Source: Sulfitobacter aestuariivivens (lineage in GTDB: Bacteria > Pseudomonadota > Alphaproteobacteria > Rhodobacterales > Rhodobacteraceae). From it: a DNA stretch of 64,000 bases. Both the position numbers and the translations under genes were made by a program. Each line of letters opens with the position of its first letter. Position 1 is the first letter of the stretch. The DNA lies in NCBI RefSeq assembly GCF_014763045.1, contig NZ_JACTAG010000001.1:1426001-1490000 (forward strand), in the 5' to 3' direction. Below, one piece after another: positions 45,161 through 53,970 of this stretch. A model generated the notes under the pieces. That model was given only the letters and a program-made list of their open reading frames with translations, was not told where the DNA came from and did no database searches.

Positions 45161-45724
45161 ATGTCGAACTCATCATCTTTTCAGTCGCACTTGGCTGTTA
45201 TCTTTGTCGGCGCATTGATTGTCAGTGCAGCGCAAGCTGAAACCCAGCGCAATACCGATGCCATTGCCACGCGGGTAGAGGTGCCCACCAGTGCCGGACA
45301 GAATATACCAGTGGGCGCCTTCGGATTTCTGCTCGTCGAACGACCTCGAGAAGTGAACCTTCTCGCTCTGCGCGGTTTGGCTGGAAGCGGGAAAGTAGTC
45401 CTGCGCACCGATCAACCGGGATTGTGCCTGAGCATACCTATTCGGTTCATCGCAGGAGACTTCGGCGGAGAGGCAATATCCGGACACCTGGCGGAGCCCA
45501 TCCACTTTACGATCACAAGCAGAAAGGCCGCAAGAGCGTTGGCAACAGGTCGGGATGTGGTCAGCGACCAGTACAGAGTCGGCGATCAGTTCAAGTCAGA
45601 TGCTGACATTGTGCTCCAATCAGGACTGGACGAGGGCGTTGGTTTTGTCATCAACCCGGGCCGCAACATCCTTGGTGACATCTTTGGTGTCAGTACGAAA
45701 CCAGTCTCCTGCCAACGCGTCTAG
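45161..45724 (+). CDS. Secreted hypothetical protein
   Basis: A 187-residue protein of unknown family. A signal peptide is visible (SHLAVIFVGALIVSAAQAET). The mature part is beta-rich and polar with two Cys residues near residues 92 and 184 (GLCLSIP and VSCQRV) that could pair. The start at 45161 is fixed by AAAGGA 7 nt upstream; the frame extends to 45134 but without a signal. It is convergent with the membrane AraC regulator 28 bp beyond its end. No function can be assigned. Confidence 0.65.
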   Translation: MSNSSSFQSHLAVIFVGALIVSAAQAETQRNTDAIATRVEVPTSAGQNIPVGAFGFLLVERPREVNLLALRGLAGSGKVVLRTDQPGLCLSIPIRFIAGDFGGEAISGHLAEPIHFTITSRKAARALATGRDVVSDQYRVGDQFKSDADIVLQSGLDEGVGFVINPGRNILGDIFGVSTKPVSCQRV

Positions 45725-45751
45725 CCTCCAAAAAAGGGGCGCAGGCGAATA

Positions 45752-46774
45752 TTATCCGTCTGCGCCCCTGATTCTGAATTGCGAGGGCGTTAGACCGGTC
45801 ATGCGTCTGAATTCGGTGTTGAAACTCGACTTTGACAAAAAACCGGCCTCGAACATGACCTCCGTTATCGGCAGATCAGTTTCCAGCAAAGCGCCTTTCG
45901 CATAGGCAATGCGGTACCCGTTGATGAAGCGCGAAAAATTCTGTGTAGTGGTGCGGTTGATCGCGCCAGACAAGTCCCGGGCCGGAACCGAAAGGCGTTT
46001 CGCAAGCCGTGCCAGTGTGAGGTTGCTGTCGCGAAAAAGCTCTTTGTCTTTCATGATCTCGTTGAGAGCCTGCATCAATGCGTGGTCCGCGTCAGATGCC
46101 TCAGCGCGCGCGGGGACGTTTCGTTGCGATGCACGTAGGATCAGCGGCACGCCAATCAAAGCGACGACAAAGACGAACCCGGCGAACAAACCCGATACCC
46201 CCGTCAAAAGCGTCAAAAGCTGAGGATCATTTGCGACAAGGCTGATAGCAAATACCAGCCCGTCAGCGACGACCATCAGACCGATCAACGCAAGTGTTGC
46301 ATAAATCGCCGCCCGCCACAGTCCGGTTGAATGCGGCGGCACGGAAAGGAAGTCATCAGGGCTATAGCTCAACAGGCTGGCTATGCGCACAATATAGATG
46401 CAGTTGACAGCCAAGATGAACAAATCTGCAGAAACCGGTATGGGTGATAGCAGGCCAACCAACGCGACAGCGACAAACCCACCGTTGCGATACAGCATGC
46501 TGTTCCAGCGTTTGCCCCTATCAAGGGTCAGTGAGGCAAATCCAATATACGCTAGAGGCGCCGCCAGTATAGCGACAAAAGGCTGAACGCGTGCGGGCCA
46601 GGACCAGTCCAACGAGACGCGCATCCCCAGTAAAACCGTTACAAACACCAGACACAACAAAAAGCCACAGAGAAAAAACCTGGAGCGTCCGGGCACGCGC
46701 GTGTCCCATGCAAGCACATAGGCCGCGATGGTCATCAGAACGCTCACCAGCCAGGTTATTGGGAATGCACTCAT
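45752..46774 (-). CDS. Membrane-anchored AraC family regulator
   Basis: A 340-residue protein with an N-terminal membrane domain of about seven helices (residues 1-215; for example FPITWLVSVLMTIAAYVLAW, VFVVALIGVPLIL) and a C-terminal AraC HTH pair (residues 245-335; RLAKRLSVPARDLSGAINRT, EVMFEAGFLSKSSFNTEFRR). The 7TM-AraC arrangement suggests direct sensing of a membrane or periplasmic signal. Target genes are not indicated by context; the neighbouring secreted hypothetical gene is convergent. Only a weak GAG precedes ATG. Confidence 0.88.
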   Translation of the reverse strand: MSAFPITWLVSVLMTIAAYVLAWDTRVPGRSRFFLCGFLLCLVFVTVLLGMRVSLDWSWPARVQPFVAILAAPLAYIGFASLTLDRGKRWNSMLYRNGGFVAVALVGLLSPIPVSADLFILAVNCIYIVRIASLLSYSPDDFLSVPPHSTGLWRAAIYATLALIGLMVVADGLVFAISLVANDPQLLTLLTGVSGLFAGFVFVVALIGVPLILRASQRNVPARAEASDADHALMQALNEIMKDKELFRDSNLTLARLAKRLSVPARDLSGAINRTTTQNFSRFINGYRIAYAKGALLETDLPITEVMFEAGFLSKSSFNTEFRRMTGLTPSQFRIRGADG

Positions 46775-47095
46775 CGCTCAACATTATTGACAACCATCAT
46801 CCTTTGACCAGACCTTTCACCGGACGGCGGAGTTCCAACTTTCTAATACCGTGGTCGTTGTGGATTCAAACCAGGCATTTGACCGAAACAGACAGTCGAT
46901 TTTGCTTGAAAATGGACTTGGACGGCGGCCGATTGGGACGAAGCGCGCTATCGCCACGACTGCGCGGGTGACTGCGTATGGCGTGAACTCGGGCCATATT
47001 CGCGGAGCGAGCTGTTCTAGGGGAACCGATAACAACCATTGTGTTGCGCGCTGAAACATCTCGGTGGACACGTCCCGAACCATTTTCAGATTTTT
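46775..47095. other. Gene-free stretch upstream of the membrane AraC gene
   Basis: About 320 bp. An 88-codon frame exists on the minus strand (46817-47083), but it lacks a recognisable domain and ribosome binding site and is not called. It should contain the promoter for the 45752-46774 gene. No repeat or hairpin of note was seen. Confidence 0.4.
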
Positions 47096-47377
47096 CTAGA
47101 AATCATCAAATTCCGGGACATTGCCAAGCCGGACGAGGAAGCTGGGTGACCCGACTTCGCCACTATCTGGGTCCTCACTGATCGCATAGGCGTCAGCACC
47201 GGCGCAGTCCTCTGACTGGGCTTCACGTTCGGCTCTGCTCTGTGCTTCTGCTGCTGTAGAATATTGAAATTGCTTGCCAATTTTCATACCAGCCTGCCCG
47301 CCACGCCCGGGCTTTTGTTCCACATATGTCTGACAGATGTAATGAACCTTTGTCGTGCTCTCGCCTGCTTGGGTCAC
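47096..47377 (-). CDS. Hypothetical protein, 93 residues
   Basis: Starts with GTG preceded by AAAGGA at 8-nt spacing, the main reason to accept it. The protein is polar: VHYICQTYVEQKPGR at the start, then a short Ala/Glu-rich helix (STAAEAQSRAEREAQSE) and an acidic C-terminus. Two Cys are present (ICQT, EDCAG). No signal peptide or membrane segment. The central pattern resembles small uncharacterised Rhodobacterales proteins; no function assigned. Confidence 0.55.
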   Translation of the reverse strand: MTQAGESTTKVHYICQTYVEQKPGRGGQAGMKIGKQFQYSTAAEAQSRAEREAQSEDCAGADAYAISEDPDSGEVGSPSFLVRLGNVPEFDDF

Positions 47378-47486
47378 GGAAGCATCCTTTGCGGTTTTTG
47401 TGGCGCCACTGAAGCTTCACGGGGACGAGTAACGGCTATGCTGTCGCTGTGCCGGCGCTTTGGGCGCACCCGTCTCGTCTCATGCA

Positions 47487-47678
47487 CTACCGTGACCGTT
47501 TGCGCGGGGTGTTGGCTTCTCGTTCGAGGCGCGCGTTGCGGAGACGATCGTTTTTGGCCTGTCGCTGCTCGGCTTCTTCCTCAGCCATTTTGCGAACGAT
47601 ACGGGTTGTCTTGTCCAACGGCGTTTCCGCTTTGGGGTACTGCGTTTTGAACACGCTTGTTTTTGTCAGCTTTGCCAA
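47487..47678 (-). CDS. Small basic helical protein, 63 residues, TTG start
   Basis: The start is TTG at 47678, 7 nt after a strong AAGGAG, giving MAKLTKTSVFKTQYPKAETP and then a charged helix rich in Glu, Arg and Lys (RKMAEEEAEQRQAKNDRLRN). A longer frame to 47792 overlaps the racemase gene and lacks a start signal. The helix could dimerise or bind nucleic acid. Family unknown. It lies just downstream of the racemase gene on the same strand. Confidence 0.6.
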   Translation of the reverse strand: MAKLTKTSVFKTQYPKAETPLDKTTRIVRKMAEEEAEQRQAKNDRLRNARLEREANTPRKRSR

Positions 47679-47727
47679 TTGGTATTCTCCTTGTTGATGG
47701 TGTCGGGGCAGGTTGGAGCGACGTCGG

Positions 47728-48849
47728 TCAAACCAATGCCAGATGTCTGCTTGGGTCTTGGACAGCGCGCGCATTTGGCCCTGGCTGGTCATTGTGCAGA
47801 TTTGTCTGCGTATCGGGGGCGGCCATGGCCCGCATCAAAGCGCTATAGTTCATCTCAAACCGCATTTCGGTTCCGACGCTGGGCGACGCATTCTTGGTGC
47901 CGATGACAAGATGATCGCTTGTTGCACCAACAAGACGATCTCCAGGTGCCATGGAAAGCCCCACCGGGTCGATATCCTGATGCCCGATGCCAAGAATGAT
48001 CCGAGTATTGTCAAAAGTGTCAGGGACAAGCTGCATGCGTGCCAAGGTATGATCAGGGGAGTACAAGATCGGACGCACCGGTTTGGTGTCCGTCTCAATC
48101 ACTTCGGCAACAAGCGTAAAGGCATCCTGAAACATGCCACTGATCTGATCTCCTGTAATCGGATCAACGCCAAGCAGTATGGCTTCTCCAAGGCGCAGGT
48201 CGTTGATCCGACCGGTCGCAAATTCTCCAAGAGCCCAAGGCAGGTTTGCAGAGTTGCCGCCAGACACTGTCTGACTGAACGGACCACAACGCCCCTCGAC
48301 CTCATTGGCAAGATCAGACAGCGCCCGCATCTTTGCATCCGTTGGTGCGACGCCACCCAGACACGCGAAATTGGCCCCAATGCCTTTGAGCGCCACACCG
48401 GGCAGATCCAGCACTTGCTGTGCCATGTTGCCAAGGTCTTGTGGCATGATCCCTTCGCGCAGATCACCCATTTCGACCATCAGGATAATGCCGTGCACCC
48501 TATTTTGCCGCAATGCAGCAGCGGCCAGGGCGGTAATCACAGCCATCTCTGTGTTGTAGCTCGCCTCACAGACGTGCACGACGGCGTCCACCTGGCTCAG
48601 CATCGGTGTTCGGATCAAGGTGACCGGGCAAGTCAATCCGGCCTGCCGTAACCGCTGCACATTGCTCAGACGCGCCTCAGCAAGGCCTGACGCGCCGCCG
48701 TCAAGCATGGCCCGGGCGATGGCTGGATGTCCGCAAACGGCTTTGGTCACTGCGGTCACACAGATGCCACGCGCCTTCAGCGGCCCGACAACAGTCTGTG
48801 TGTTGTGGCGGATCTTGCTTATGTCTACCTCAATGCGCGGGGTGCTCAT
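47728..48849 (-). CDS. Alanine/ornithine racemase family PLP-dependent enzyme
   Basis: A 373-residue fold-type III PLP enzyme lacking the C-terminal domain order of biosynthetic Alr. The PLP lysine is K36 in CVTAVTKAVCGHP. Other segments (GLAEARLSNVQRLRQAG, VTLIRTPMLSQ, ILMVEMGDLREGI, VSGGNSANLPWAL) match the ornithine racemase (Orr)/YhfX-like group. It may racemise ornithine or another amino acid. Its start overlaps the stop of the DUF1611 gene by four bases, so the two are coupled. A C-terminal tail of about 25 residues is unconserved. Confidence 0.85.
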   Translation of the reverse strand: MSTPRIEVDISKIRHNTQTVVGPLKARGICVTAVTKAVCGHPAIARAMLDGGASGLAEARLSNVQRLRQAGLTCPVTLIRTPMLSQVDAVVHVCEASYNTEMAVITALAAAALRQNRVHGIILMVEMGDLREGIMPQDLGNMAQQVLDLPGVALKGIGANFACLGGVAPTDAKMRALSDLANEVEGRCGPFSQTVSGGNSANLPWALGEFATGRINDLRLGEAILLGVDPITGDQISGMFQDAFTLVAEVIETDTKPVRPILYSPDHTLARMQLVPDTFDNTRIILGIGHQDIDPVGLSMAPGDRLVGATSDHLVIGTKNASPSVGTEMRFEMNYSALMRAMAAPDTQTNLHNDQPGPNARAVQDPSRHLALV

Positions 48850-50045
48850 ATTGCCGCCACAGGTATCCCATGCTGCAGGCCGGGATAGGCAGCAACGACC
48901 ATAGCCAACAAATGTGCCGCCGGTCTGCTGAGCGCGTCCGTGACGGGCAGTCCAAGAATTTCGCTTTGGGCCGAAATCGTGTTTGTGATCTCGGTTTCGG
49001 ACATGCCCTCGTGGTTGATTGTGACGCCGATGACCTTGGTATCGGAAAACGCTTCGATCAATGCGATTTCACTGGCCGGGGTGGGCATCGGCATGTTGGG
49101 AAAATCGCAGCGATGGGCGCGCTTTGGGGCGTGTTGAAGGATGACGGCGTCCGGTTGACTGCCGCGCAGGATAAAGGCCGAGGTACAGAACGCCGGATGG
49201 CTCAACGCGCCCTGGCCCTCGATCAGAATGACATCGGGTTGCTCTGCTTCTGAGGCCGCGACGATTGCGCCCTCAAGTTCGCCGCAACAGAATTGGGGTG
49301 GAACGGCATCCATGGCCACGCCATATTTTGCACCCTGCATCAGACCCGTCTGGCCTGTCCCAACCAGCACAGTCTTGATGCCCTTTGCGTTCAAGGCGCG
49401 GGCCAGAACTGTCGCAGTGGTTCTCTTCCCAATGGCGCAATCGGTTCCGAGAACGGCTATACGCAGCGCAGCGACAGTTGCGATGCTGCCATCGAACAGA
49501 CGCATGTCTTTGCTTAGCTTGGGTTTGCGGATGTCGCGGATGGTGATCTGTCTTTCCAAGGCCGCTTGTGCAATTTCGATGTCGTCGCTGAGGTACTCAT
49601 GCAGGCCGCTGACGACGTGCATACCGCGCGCGATCGCATCCAGCACAACAACACGATCCGCCGCCGAAAGCCGCCCTGTGGAGGGGGCCATGCCATAGAT
49701 GAATGTATCAGGTTTGACGGCTTCGTTGGCGACAGCGGCGTTCAGGTCTTTGAAAACCGGTATGCCGTTGATCGCGCCATCAAGAACCGTCCCACTGTCT
49801 GCGCCGCTGTGGGTGCTGTCGATGACCGAGGCGATCTTGTAGGCCTCAGAATGACGCACAAGGCCATTGGCGGTCTTACCGTCAATTCTGGCAAAGTTGC
49901 CCTCGCAATAGACAATCGCCGTCGGCTGAGCAGCGATCTGCGAAAGCTTGGACGACTGTGTCGCAGTGTCACGAACCATGGGCGGCGCTTGAGCGCCCCT
50001 GATGGGACGGCGAACGGTATCAACCGTATGAATGTCGGTTTTCAT
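48846..50045 (-). CDS. DUF1611 family protein (DgcN-like)
   Basis: A 399-residue protein. An N-terminal Rossmann-like domain (PTAIVYCEGNFARIDGKTAN, FIYGMAPSTGRLSAADR) is followed by a P-loop domain at about residue 195 (RIAVLGTDCAIGKRTTA) and a conserved EGQGALSHPAF block. The DUF1611 family includes DgcN, described as acting with DgcA in D-glutamate degradation through an N-acetylated intermediate. Here the partner downstream is a PLP racemase rather than enolase-fold DgcA. AAAGGA precedes ATG. The first 30 residues are an extension not expected for the family. Confidence 0.85.
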   Translation of the reverse strand: MKTDIHTVDTVRRPIRGAQAPPMVRDTATQSSKLSQIAAQPTAIVYCEGNFARIDGKTANGLVRHSEAYKIASVIDSTHSGADSGTVLDGAINGIPVFKDLNAAVANEAVKPDTFIYGMAPSTGRLSAADRVVVLDAIARGMHVVSGLHEYLSDDIEIAQAALERQITIRDIRKPKLSKDMRLFDGSIATVAALRIAVLGTDCAIGKRTTATVLARALNAKGIKTVLVGTGQTGLMQGAKYGVAMDAVPPQFCCGELEGAIVAASEAEQPDVILIEGQGALSHPAFCTSAFILRGSQPDAVILQHAPKRAHRCDFPNMPMPTPASEIALIEAFSDTKVIGVTINHEGMSETEITNTISAQSEILGLPVTDALSRPAAHLLAMVVAAYPGLQHGIPVAAI

Positions 50046-50115
50046 CGTATTTTCCTTTTGGTGGCGCGACTGGCGCCCGAATATGTGTTGAAGCAGGCGA
50101 TTTGGTACAACGCTC

Positions 50116-50943
50116 TCAGTTCTTCAGAACGCACTGCCCCTTGGACTTCTGGAAGTTCCGGTTGCAGTCCCAGCGGTTTCCCGACCTGTCGAGATGGGCG
50201 TTTGCGGGAATGACGATCGCGTCGCAGCCTGCACCGGACGCTTCATATCCTCTCAGGCATTTCCATCCCTCGCCGTAGGATGCATCGTCAAGATATGCGA
50301 ACTCCGGAACGACGACGGCCGCGCAAAGACCGTCCTGTTCGAAAAACCCACGCTCGCAGGTCCACGGCTGGCCATAGTGAGAACCGTTCAGATATCCGTT
50401 GGCCGGGACCGCGATTGCGGCGCACGTGTCAGCCACCTTTTCAAACCCGCGGTCACATTCCCACGCGGACCCGTAAGACGCGTCCACCAGATAGCCGTTT
50501 TCAGGCACCACAAACTCTTGGCAGGTATCATCGACTTTGAAAAACCCGCGCGCGCAGTGCCAGCGTTCGCCGGAAGGGTCCAGAAATCCGCCGTCTGGGA
50601 CAACAACCGCAACACAGTCAGATCCATCGACCATGCGAAATCCATGAAAGCATTCCCATCCGGACCCATAGGACCGGTTTGTCTCATATGCATTTTCCGG
50701 GATCACAACGATTGCACAGGTCTCGCCAGTCAGCCGATACCCGATGTCGCATTCCCAACCTTCACCATAGCTCTTTGCACTGGCGTTTTCCGGCATGGTT
50801 TGGGCAAGCACGGGGGATGCCAACAGAAGCATGGCAAGGATAGGCCCCATGAAAATGGCCCAAAGCAATCGTGGGTCCGCCACCTTGCCTGCCAGGCAAG
50901 ATGTCTGGAGCGATTTCAGCGCGGTCCTTGAGTTACGATCCAT
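50116..50943 (-). CDS. Secreted cysteine-rich repeat protein
   Basis: About 275 residues. An N-terminal hydrophobic stretch (MGPILAMLLLASPVLAQT) is a signal peptide preceded by a basic segment. The mature protein is almost entirely seven tandem units of about 32 residues, each beginning W-x-C-x-R/H-G-F/Y, with a second Cys 8-10 residues later and then (A)xxVPxxxYLxxSYG. All 14 repeat Cys are kept, implying one disulfide per unit and export to the periplasm or outside. The start is uncertain: ATG 50943 overlaps the preceding stop by 11 bp; ATG 50850 would give a compact signal peptide. Function unknown; perhaps binding or adhesion. Confidence 0.75.
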   Translation of the reverse strand: MDRNSRTALKSLQTSCLAGKVADPRLLWAIFMGPILAMLLLASPVLAQTMPENASAKSYGEGWECDIGYRLTGETCAIVVIPENAYETNRSYGSGWECFHGFRMVDGSDCVAVVVPDGGFLDPSGERWHCARGFFKVDDTCQEFVVPENGYLVDASYGSAWECDRGFEKVADTCAAIAVPANGYLNGSHYGQPWTCERGFFEQDGLCAAVVVPEFAYLDDASYGEGWKCLRGYEASGAGCDAIVIPANAHLDRSGNRWDCNRNFQKSKGQCVLKN

Positions 50944-51286
50944 CCAACTCAAGCCCCGCGAGGCAGGCGTCCGCAAGATCGCGGTCTGGCGTGTCTGAAC
51001 CGGGGCGGATCGCCCAACCTGTCTCTAACATCGCTTTGCGGCGGCCAAAGCCGGAAAGTTCCTGCAGGTTTGCAAGTTTTTCTGTTCGGGTCGGATCAGC
51101 CGCTGACAGATCAAGGCATACCGGGACCATCGCCAACGTCACTTCGTCCGCCGCCATGTTCTCTGCCATGGTCTGGGCGCTGCCGCCTGTCGTCCAGCCA
51201 CCCCAGGTGAAGCCAATGATAGAAATCGCAACCGCACCACCCAAAGCACCGTAGATGCCGGGTTTCGTCCATTCAGGGAAAGTCAT
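50933..51286 (-). CDS. Single-pass membrane hypothetical protein
   Basis: A 117-residue protein with one N-terminal transmembrane helix (GIYGALGGAVAISIIGFTWG) and a short periplasmic domain containing two Cys (VPVCLDLSA, LADACLAGLE). Start 51286 is supported by AAAGGA 8 nt upstream; an extension to 51340 is rejected. The stop overlaps the start of the Cys-rich repeat gene, so the two exported proteins are probably coexpressed. Similar small proteins are common in Rhodobacterales, but no role is known. Confidence 0.7.
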   Translation of the reverse strand: MTFPEWTKPGIYGALGGAVAISIIGFTWGGWTTGGSAQTMAENMAADEVTLAMVPVCLDLSAADPTRTEKLANLQELSGFGRRKAMLETGWAIRPGSDTPDRDLADACLAGLELDGS

Positions 51287-51881
51287 TTTTTGATCCTTTG
51301 ACGGAGAAAGCGCCGCCTCACTGTTTTGCCGCTGACACAATTTAGTGCCTGGACGGTTCCTAAGTCGTTCTGATCGACAGCGCGCTGATCATCTTCAGCC
51401 GCCATACGTGGGCTTTACCGTCCACCTAAGTGGATGAATCTGGCACATGGGCGATGGGGTCGTGCGCGATACGATCGCCAACCTTCCCACGCATCAGATC
51501 CCTGCCAGGGCATGTGATAGTTGAATTTTGATGATAGAAGATCGTGATCCGCTCCTGCCGGCGATGCGCCTCTGCCGAAGAAGTCCACGACTTTGTACCC
51601 TTCACATAGTCCGATAGCGTCCGAATTACAACGCTGGTTGACCTCACCTCGTTTCCAACGCTTCCCATAGTCCTGATCCGAAGGGCGCGCACGAAACGTT
51701 GATACTGTGTTGGTCTGAGGTCAAACAGTGCCGACGATCGCGGCAACTGCCCAGTTACTCTCTGCTTGGATGGCTCGAACGTGGGCGGAGCTGTTTTTTG
51801 TCTACGGAAACATCAATGGCGGCTCAGCAAGACAGAACTGCCGTGCGGTGCGTGGTGGCGGATGTCCGCTTCTACTAATTT
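51287..51881. other. Gene-poor interval, 595 bp
   Basis: No supported gene. A 106-codon minus-strand frame (51426-51746) begins with TTG, lacks a ribosome binding site and matches nothing known; it could be a decayed gene. The interval should include the promoter for the 51286-50116 operon. Composition is less G+C-rich than the flanking conserved genes. Confidence 0.4.
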
Positions 51882-52847
51882 TCAGAGCGAAGTACCCAAC
51901 TTGGCGGCCTTTACACGGTCAAAAGCTTCTACTGCGATTGCAGTGTCCTGTGCGCCAGTTCCAGTCAAATCGCAGATCGTCACAGCATCGGTCGGGCGCG
52001 AAAACTGTTCTGCTCCTGATATGATCGCACCGATTTCCAATATCGTTCCGCCGCCTTCCCCCAAATTCTGGAGCTCTCCGCCGATGACACACTGATCAAA
52101 TACATCACAAACCACAACGTCTGCACTCTCGAGTATGTTCGAATGCAGTTCTTGTTTGCCCGGCAAGTCCGACCCCATTGCAGTGATGTGCAAATCGGAG
52201 TGGAGCCACTCGGCCATGATGATTGGTTCCGTCGCAGGGGTCGTTGTAACGACAATCTGCGCAAAGGTCACCAACTCCGCGAGAGACTGGCAAGGTTCCA
52301 CCGGAATTCCCAACAAACCCGTCATTTCGGCGCAGTAGCTGGAAACGGACGCCGTGTTACGGCCAAAAACCAAAAGTCGTTCAAACCTACGCACAAGAGC
52401 GAGACTTTCGATTTGATATCGGGCCTGCACGCCCGTGCCGACTACTCCGACGGTTGTGACTCTCTTTGGTGCCAGATGCTTCGCCGCCACTGCACCGGCA
52501 AGTCCGGTGCGTAGGTTCATCAGGTATCCGTTGTCTAGGAATATACAATCAAAGGCACCTGTCTTTGCGTTCATCAAAGCAATGATACTGCTGCAACTGG
52601 GGAGTCCGATCTGCGGGTTCCGAAAGAAGCCGGTGGCGACTTTGACCGCAAGATGCTCAAGGCCATCAACAAATGCACCCTTCGTGTCAACGGCACTACC
52701 ATCGTCAATGTCTATATGCATCACTGGCGGCATCGAAACACGCCCCTCCGAAATCCATGAAAAGGATCGTTCGATTGCTGTAAGCGACCCTTTGTCGATC
52801 GGAAGACAACTTCTTAACTCGGCTTCGGTAACGATCAAAGTGCCCAT
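51882..52847 (-). CDS. Ornithine cyclodeaminase / mu-crystallin family protein
   Basis: A 321-residue NAD(P)-binding enzyme. The conserved Lys69 (LAVKVATGFF), Arg113 in LMNLRTGLAGAVAAKHL and the dinucleotide motif VGVVGTGVQARYQIESL (about 133-148) are present. The family includes ornithine cyclodeaminase, alanine dehydrogenase, ketimine reductase and D-nopaline/opine enzymes. The specificity residues cannot be assigned by eye. AGGAG is 8 nt before ATG. It lies about 1.8 kb upstream of the racemase/DUF1611 pair, on the same strand. Confidence 0.88.
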   Translation of the reverse strand: MGTLIVTEAELRSCLPIDKGSLTAIERSFSWISEGRVSMPPVMHIDIDDGSAVDTKGAFVDGLEHLAVKVATGFFRNPQIGLPSCSSIIALMNAKTGAFDCIFLDNGYLMNLRTGLAGAVAAKHLAPKRVTTVGVVGTGVQARYQIESLALVRRFERLLVFGRNTASVSSYCAEMTGLLGIPVEPCQSLAELVTFAQIVVTTTPATEPIIMAEWLHSDLHITAMGSDLPGKQELHSNILESADVVVCDVFDQCVIGGELQNLGEGGGTILEIGAIISGAEQFSRPTDAVTICDLTGTGAQDTAIAVEAFDRVKAAKLGTSL

Positions 52848-53435
52848 CGCATTAGCTCCTCAATGTGTAGGCGAAGGGTAATGTATAGCAGGCTACAATG
52901 TCATCCGCGAAGTCGGAAAACCCGACATTTGCGGCGGCGCAGAAGTCCGGCAGCAAAGGGCTCTCAGCCGCCATCAGATCGCTCCGAGCCATAGCGGGTC
53001 GGAGGGCGCCCGATCACCAATAGGGACGGCACATTTCCGACAATGGGCACCCCGCAAGGATGCGACAGTCGCGTCCCGCTGTTCGGACTTTCGCTGCAAA
53101 AGGGAAATGCCTCAACTCCGGGATGTCAGGAGCGCGGACGAAAGCGGCCTTCAAAGCGCTAAGTGGCCGGGACCAAGCCACAGACGCAGGGCATGGACCA
53201 CGGGGTTAACGATGAACCTTTAAAGATCCTACACCCCACCGACCGTCCTCTTGATCACCCCCTTTTGCCGACCAAACACCGACGCATTACCGACAGAATA
53301 CCGACGTGATACCGACCCCTCATTTGCCATGAAAACAAAGGTCAATGGGCTGATTCCCTCCCATGCCCCGAATGCCCCCGCCGTCCGTTGCATCCTCCGC
53401 TCGCGCAACGGTGCTGATCGTGGCATTCTGACCCC
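52848..53435. other. Long intergenic region with an 11-bp phased repeat array
   Basis: About 590 bp between divergent genes. The left part (52848-53220) shows no gene; it contains scattered short palindromic patches. The right part holds the repeat array at 53267-53321 described separately. A 180-codon minus-strand frame covering 53229-53771 is antisense to the VOC gene and is not called. Confidence 0.5.
53267..53321. repeat. Five tandem 11-bp units, (A/G)CCGAC-N5
   Basis: The hexamers start at 53267 (GCCGAC), 53278, 53289, 53300 and 53311 (all ACCGAC), exactly 11 bp apart. The five spacer bases vary. A sixth ACCGAC is at 53238. The period is near one DNA helical turn, placing all copies on the same face, and is not a multiple of three. 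It lies 115-170 bp before the VOC gene start. Confidence 0.75.
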
Positions 53436-53810
53436 ATGCATCTCTCTGCCCTGACCCTCATCATCCCCGACTACGACACGGCCATCGCGTACTATTGCGG
53501 CCCCATGGGCTTCATATTGCAGGAAGATATCGACCAGAGCCATAAGCGCTGGGTCCGCGTGGCGCCCCCGGGCGGTGGGGCGGGGTTCATTCTTGCCGAG
53601 CCTGCAAATGACGCCCAGAAAGCGGCCGTTGGTGCCCAGGGTGCCGGACGTGTCTGGCTCTTTCTGCACACGGACGATTTTGCCCGCGACCATGCGCGGC
53701 TTAGCGCAGCTGGCGTCACGTTCGAAGAAGCGCCCCGGCACGAACCCTACGGCACCGTCGCGGTCTTTCAAGACATGTTCGGCAATCGTTGGGATCTGAT
53801 CGGCAGCTGA
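53436..53810 (+). CDS. VOC family protein (glyoxalase/bleomycin-resistance fold)
   Basis: A 124-residue protein with two beta-alpha-beta-beta-beta halves. Typical segments are LSALTLIIPDYDTAIAYYCG and the C-terminal VAVFQDMFGNRWDLIG with a Glu-equivalent ligand position changed to Asp. Putative metal ligands are His2, and His/Glu positions in the second half (FLHTDDFAR, FEEAPRHEPYG). Substrate unknown. No strong ribosome binding site; the ATG immediately follows the unusual repeat-containing upstream region. Confidence 0.85.
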   Translation: MHLSALTLIIPDYDTAIAYYCGPMGFILQEDIDQSHKRWVRVAPPGGGAGFILAEPANDAQKAAVGAQGAGRVWLFLHTDDFARDHARLSAAGVTFEEAPRHEPYGTVAVFQDMFGNRWDLIGS

Positions 53811-53970
53811 TCCTCGATCTGCCCGGAAAGGTGCTCAGGAACGGCAGGCAAGCCCCGCTTAACCCCCTGACTGAAAACACAAAACAGAATTCGACTTGGC
53901 CGCGCATGTTTCCGGCACCCGCGACGCGCCACCGCATTGCCTTTGGCGCCATCACGCTTATTCTTGACCC

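Noticed and set aside
46817-47083. 88-codon minus-strand ORF
   Set aside because: No ribosome binding site or recognisable domain; treated as intergenic.
51426-51746. 106-codon minus-strand ORF in a gene-poor interval
   Set aside because: TTG start, no ribosome binding site, no family resemblance; left as possible decayed gene only.
53267-53321. CRISPR array
   Set aside because: The repeated unit is only 6 bp with 5-bp spacers, far too short for CRISPR, and there are no cas genes.
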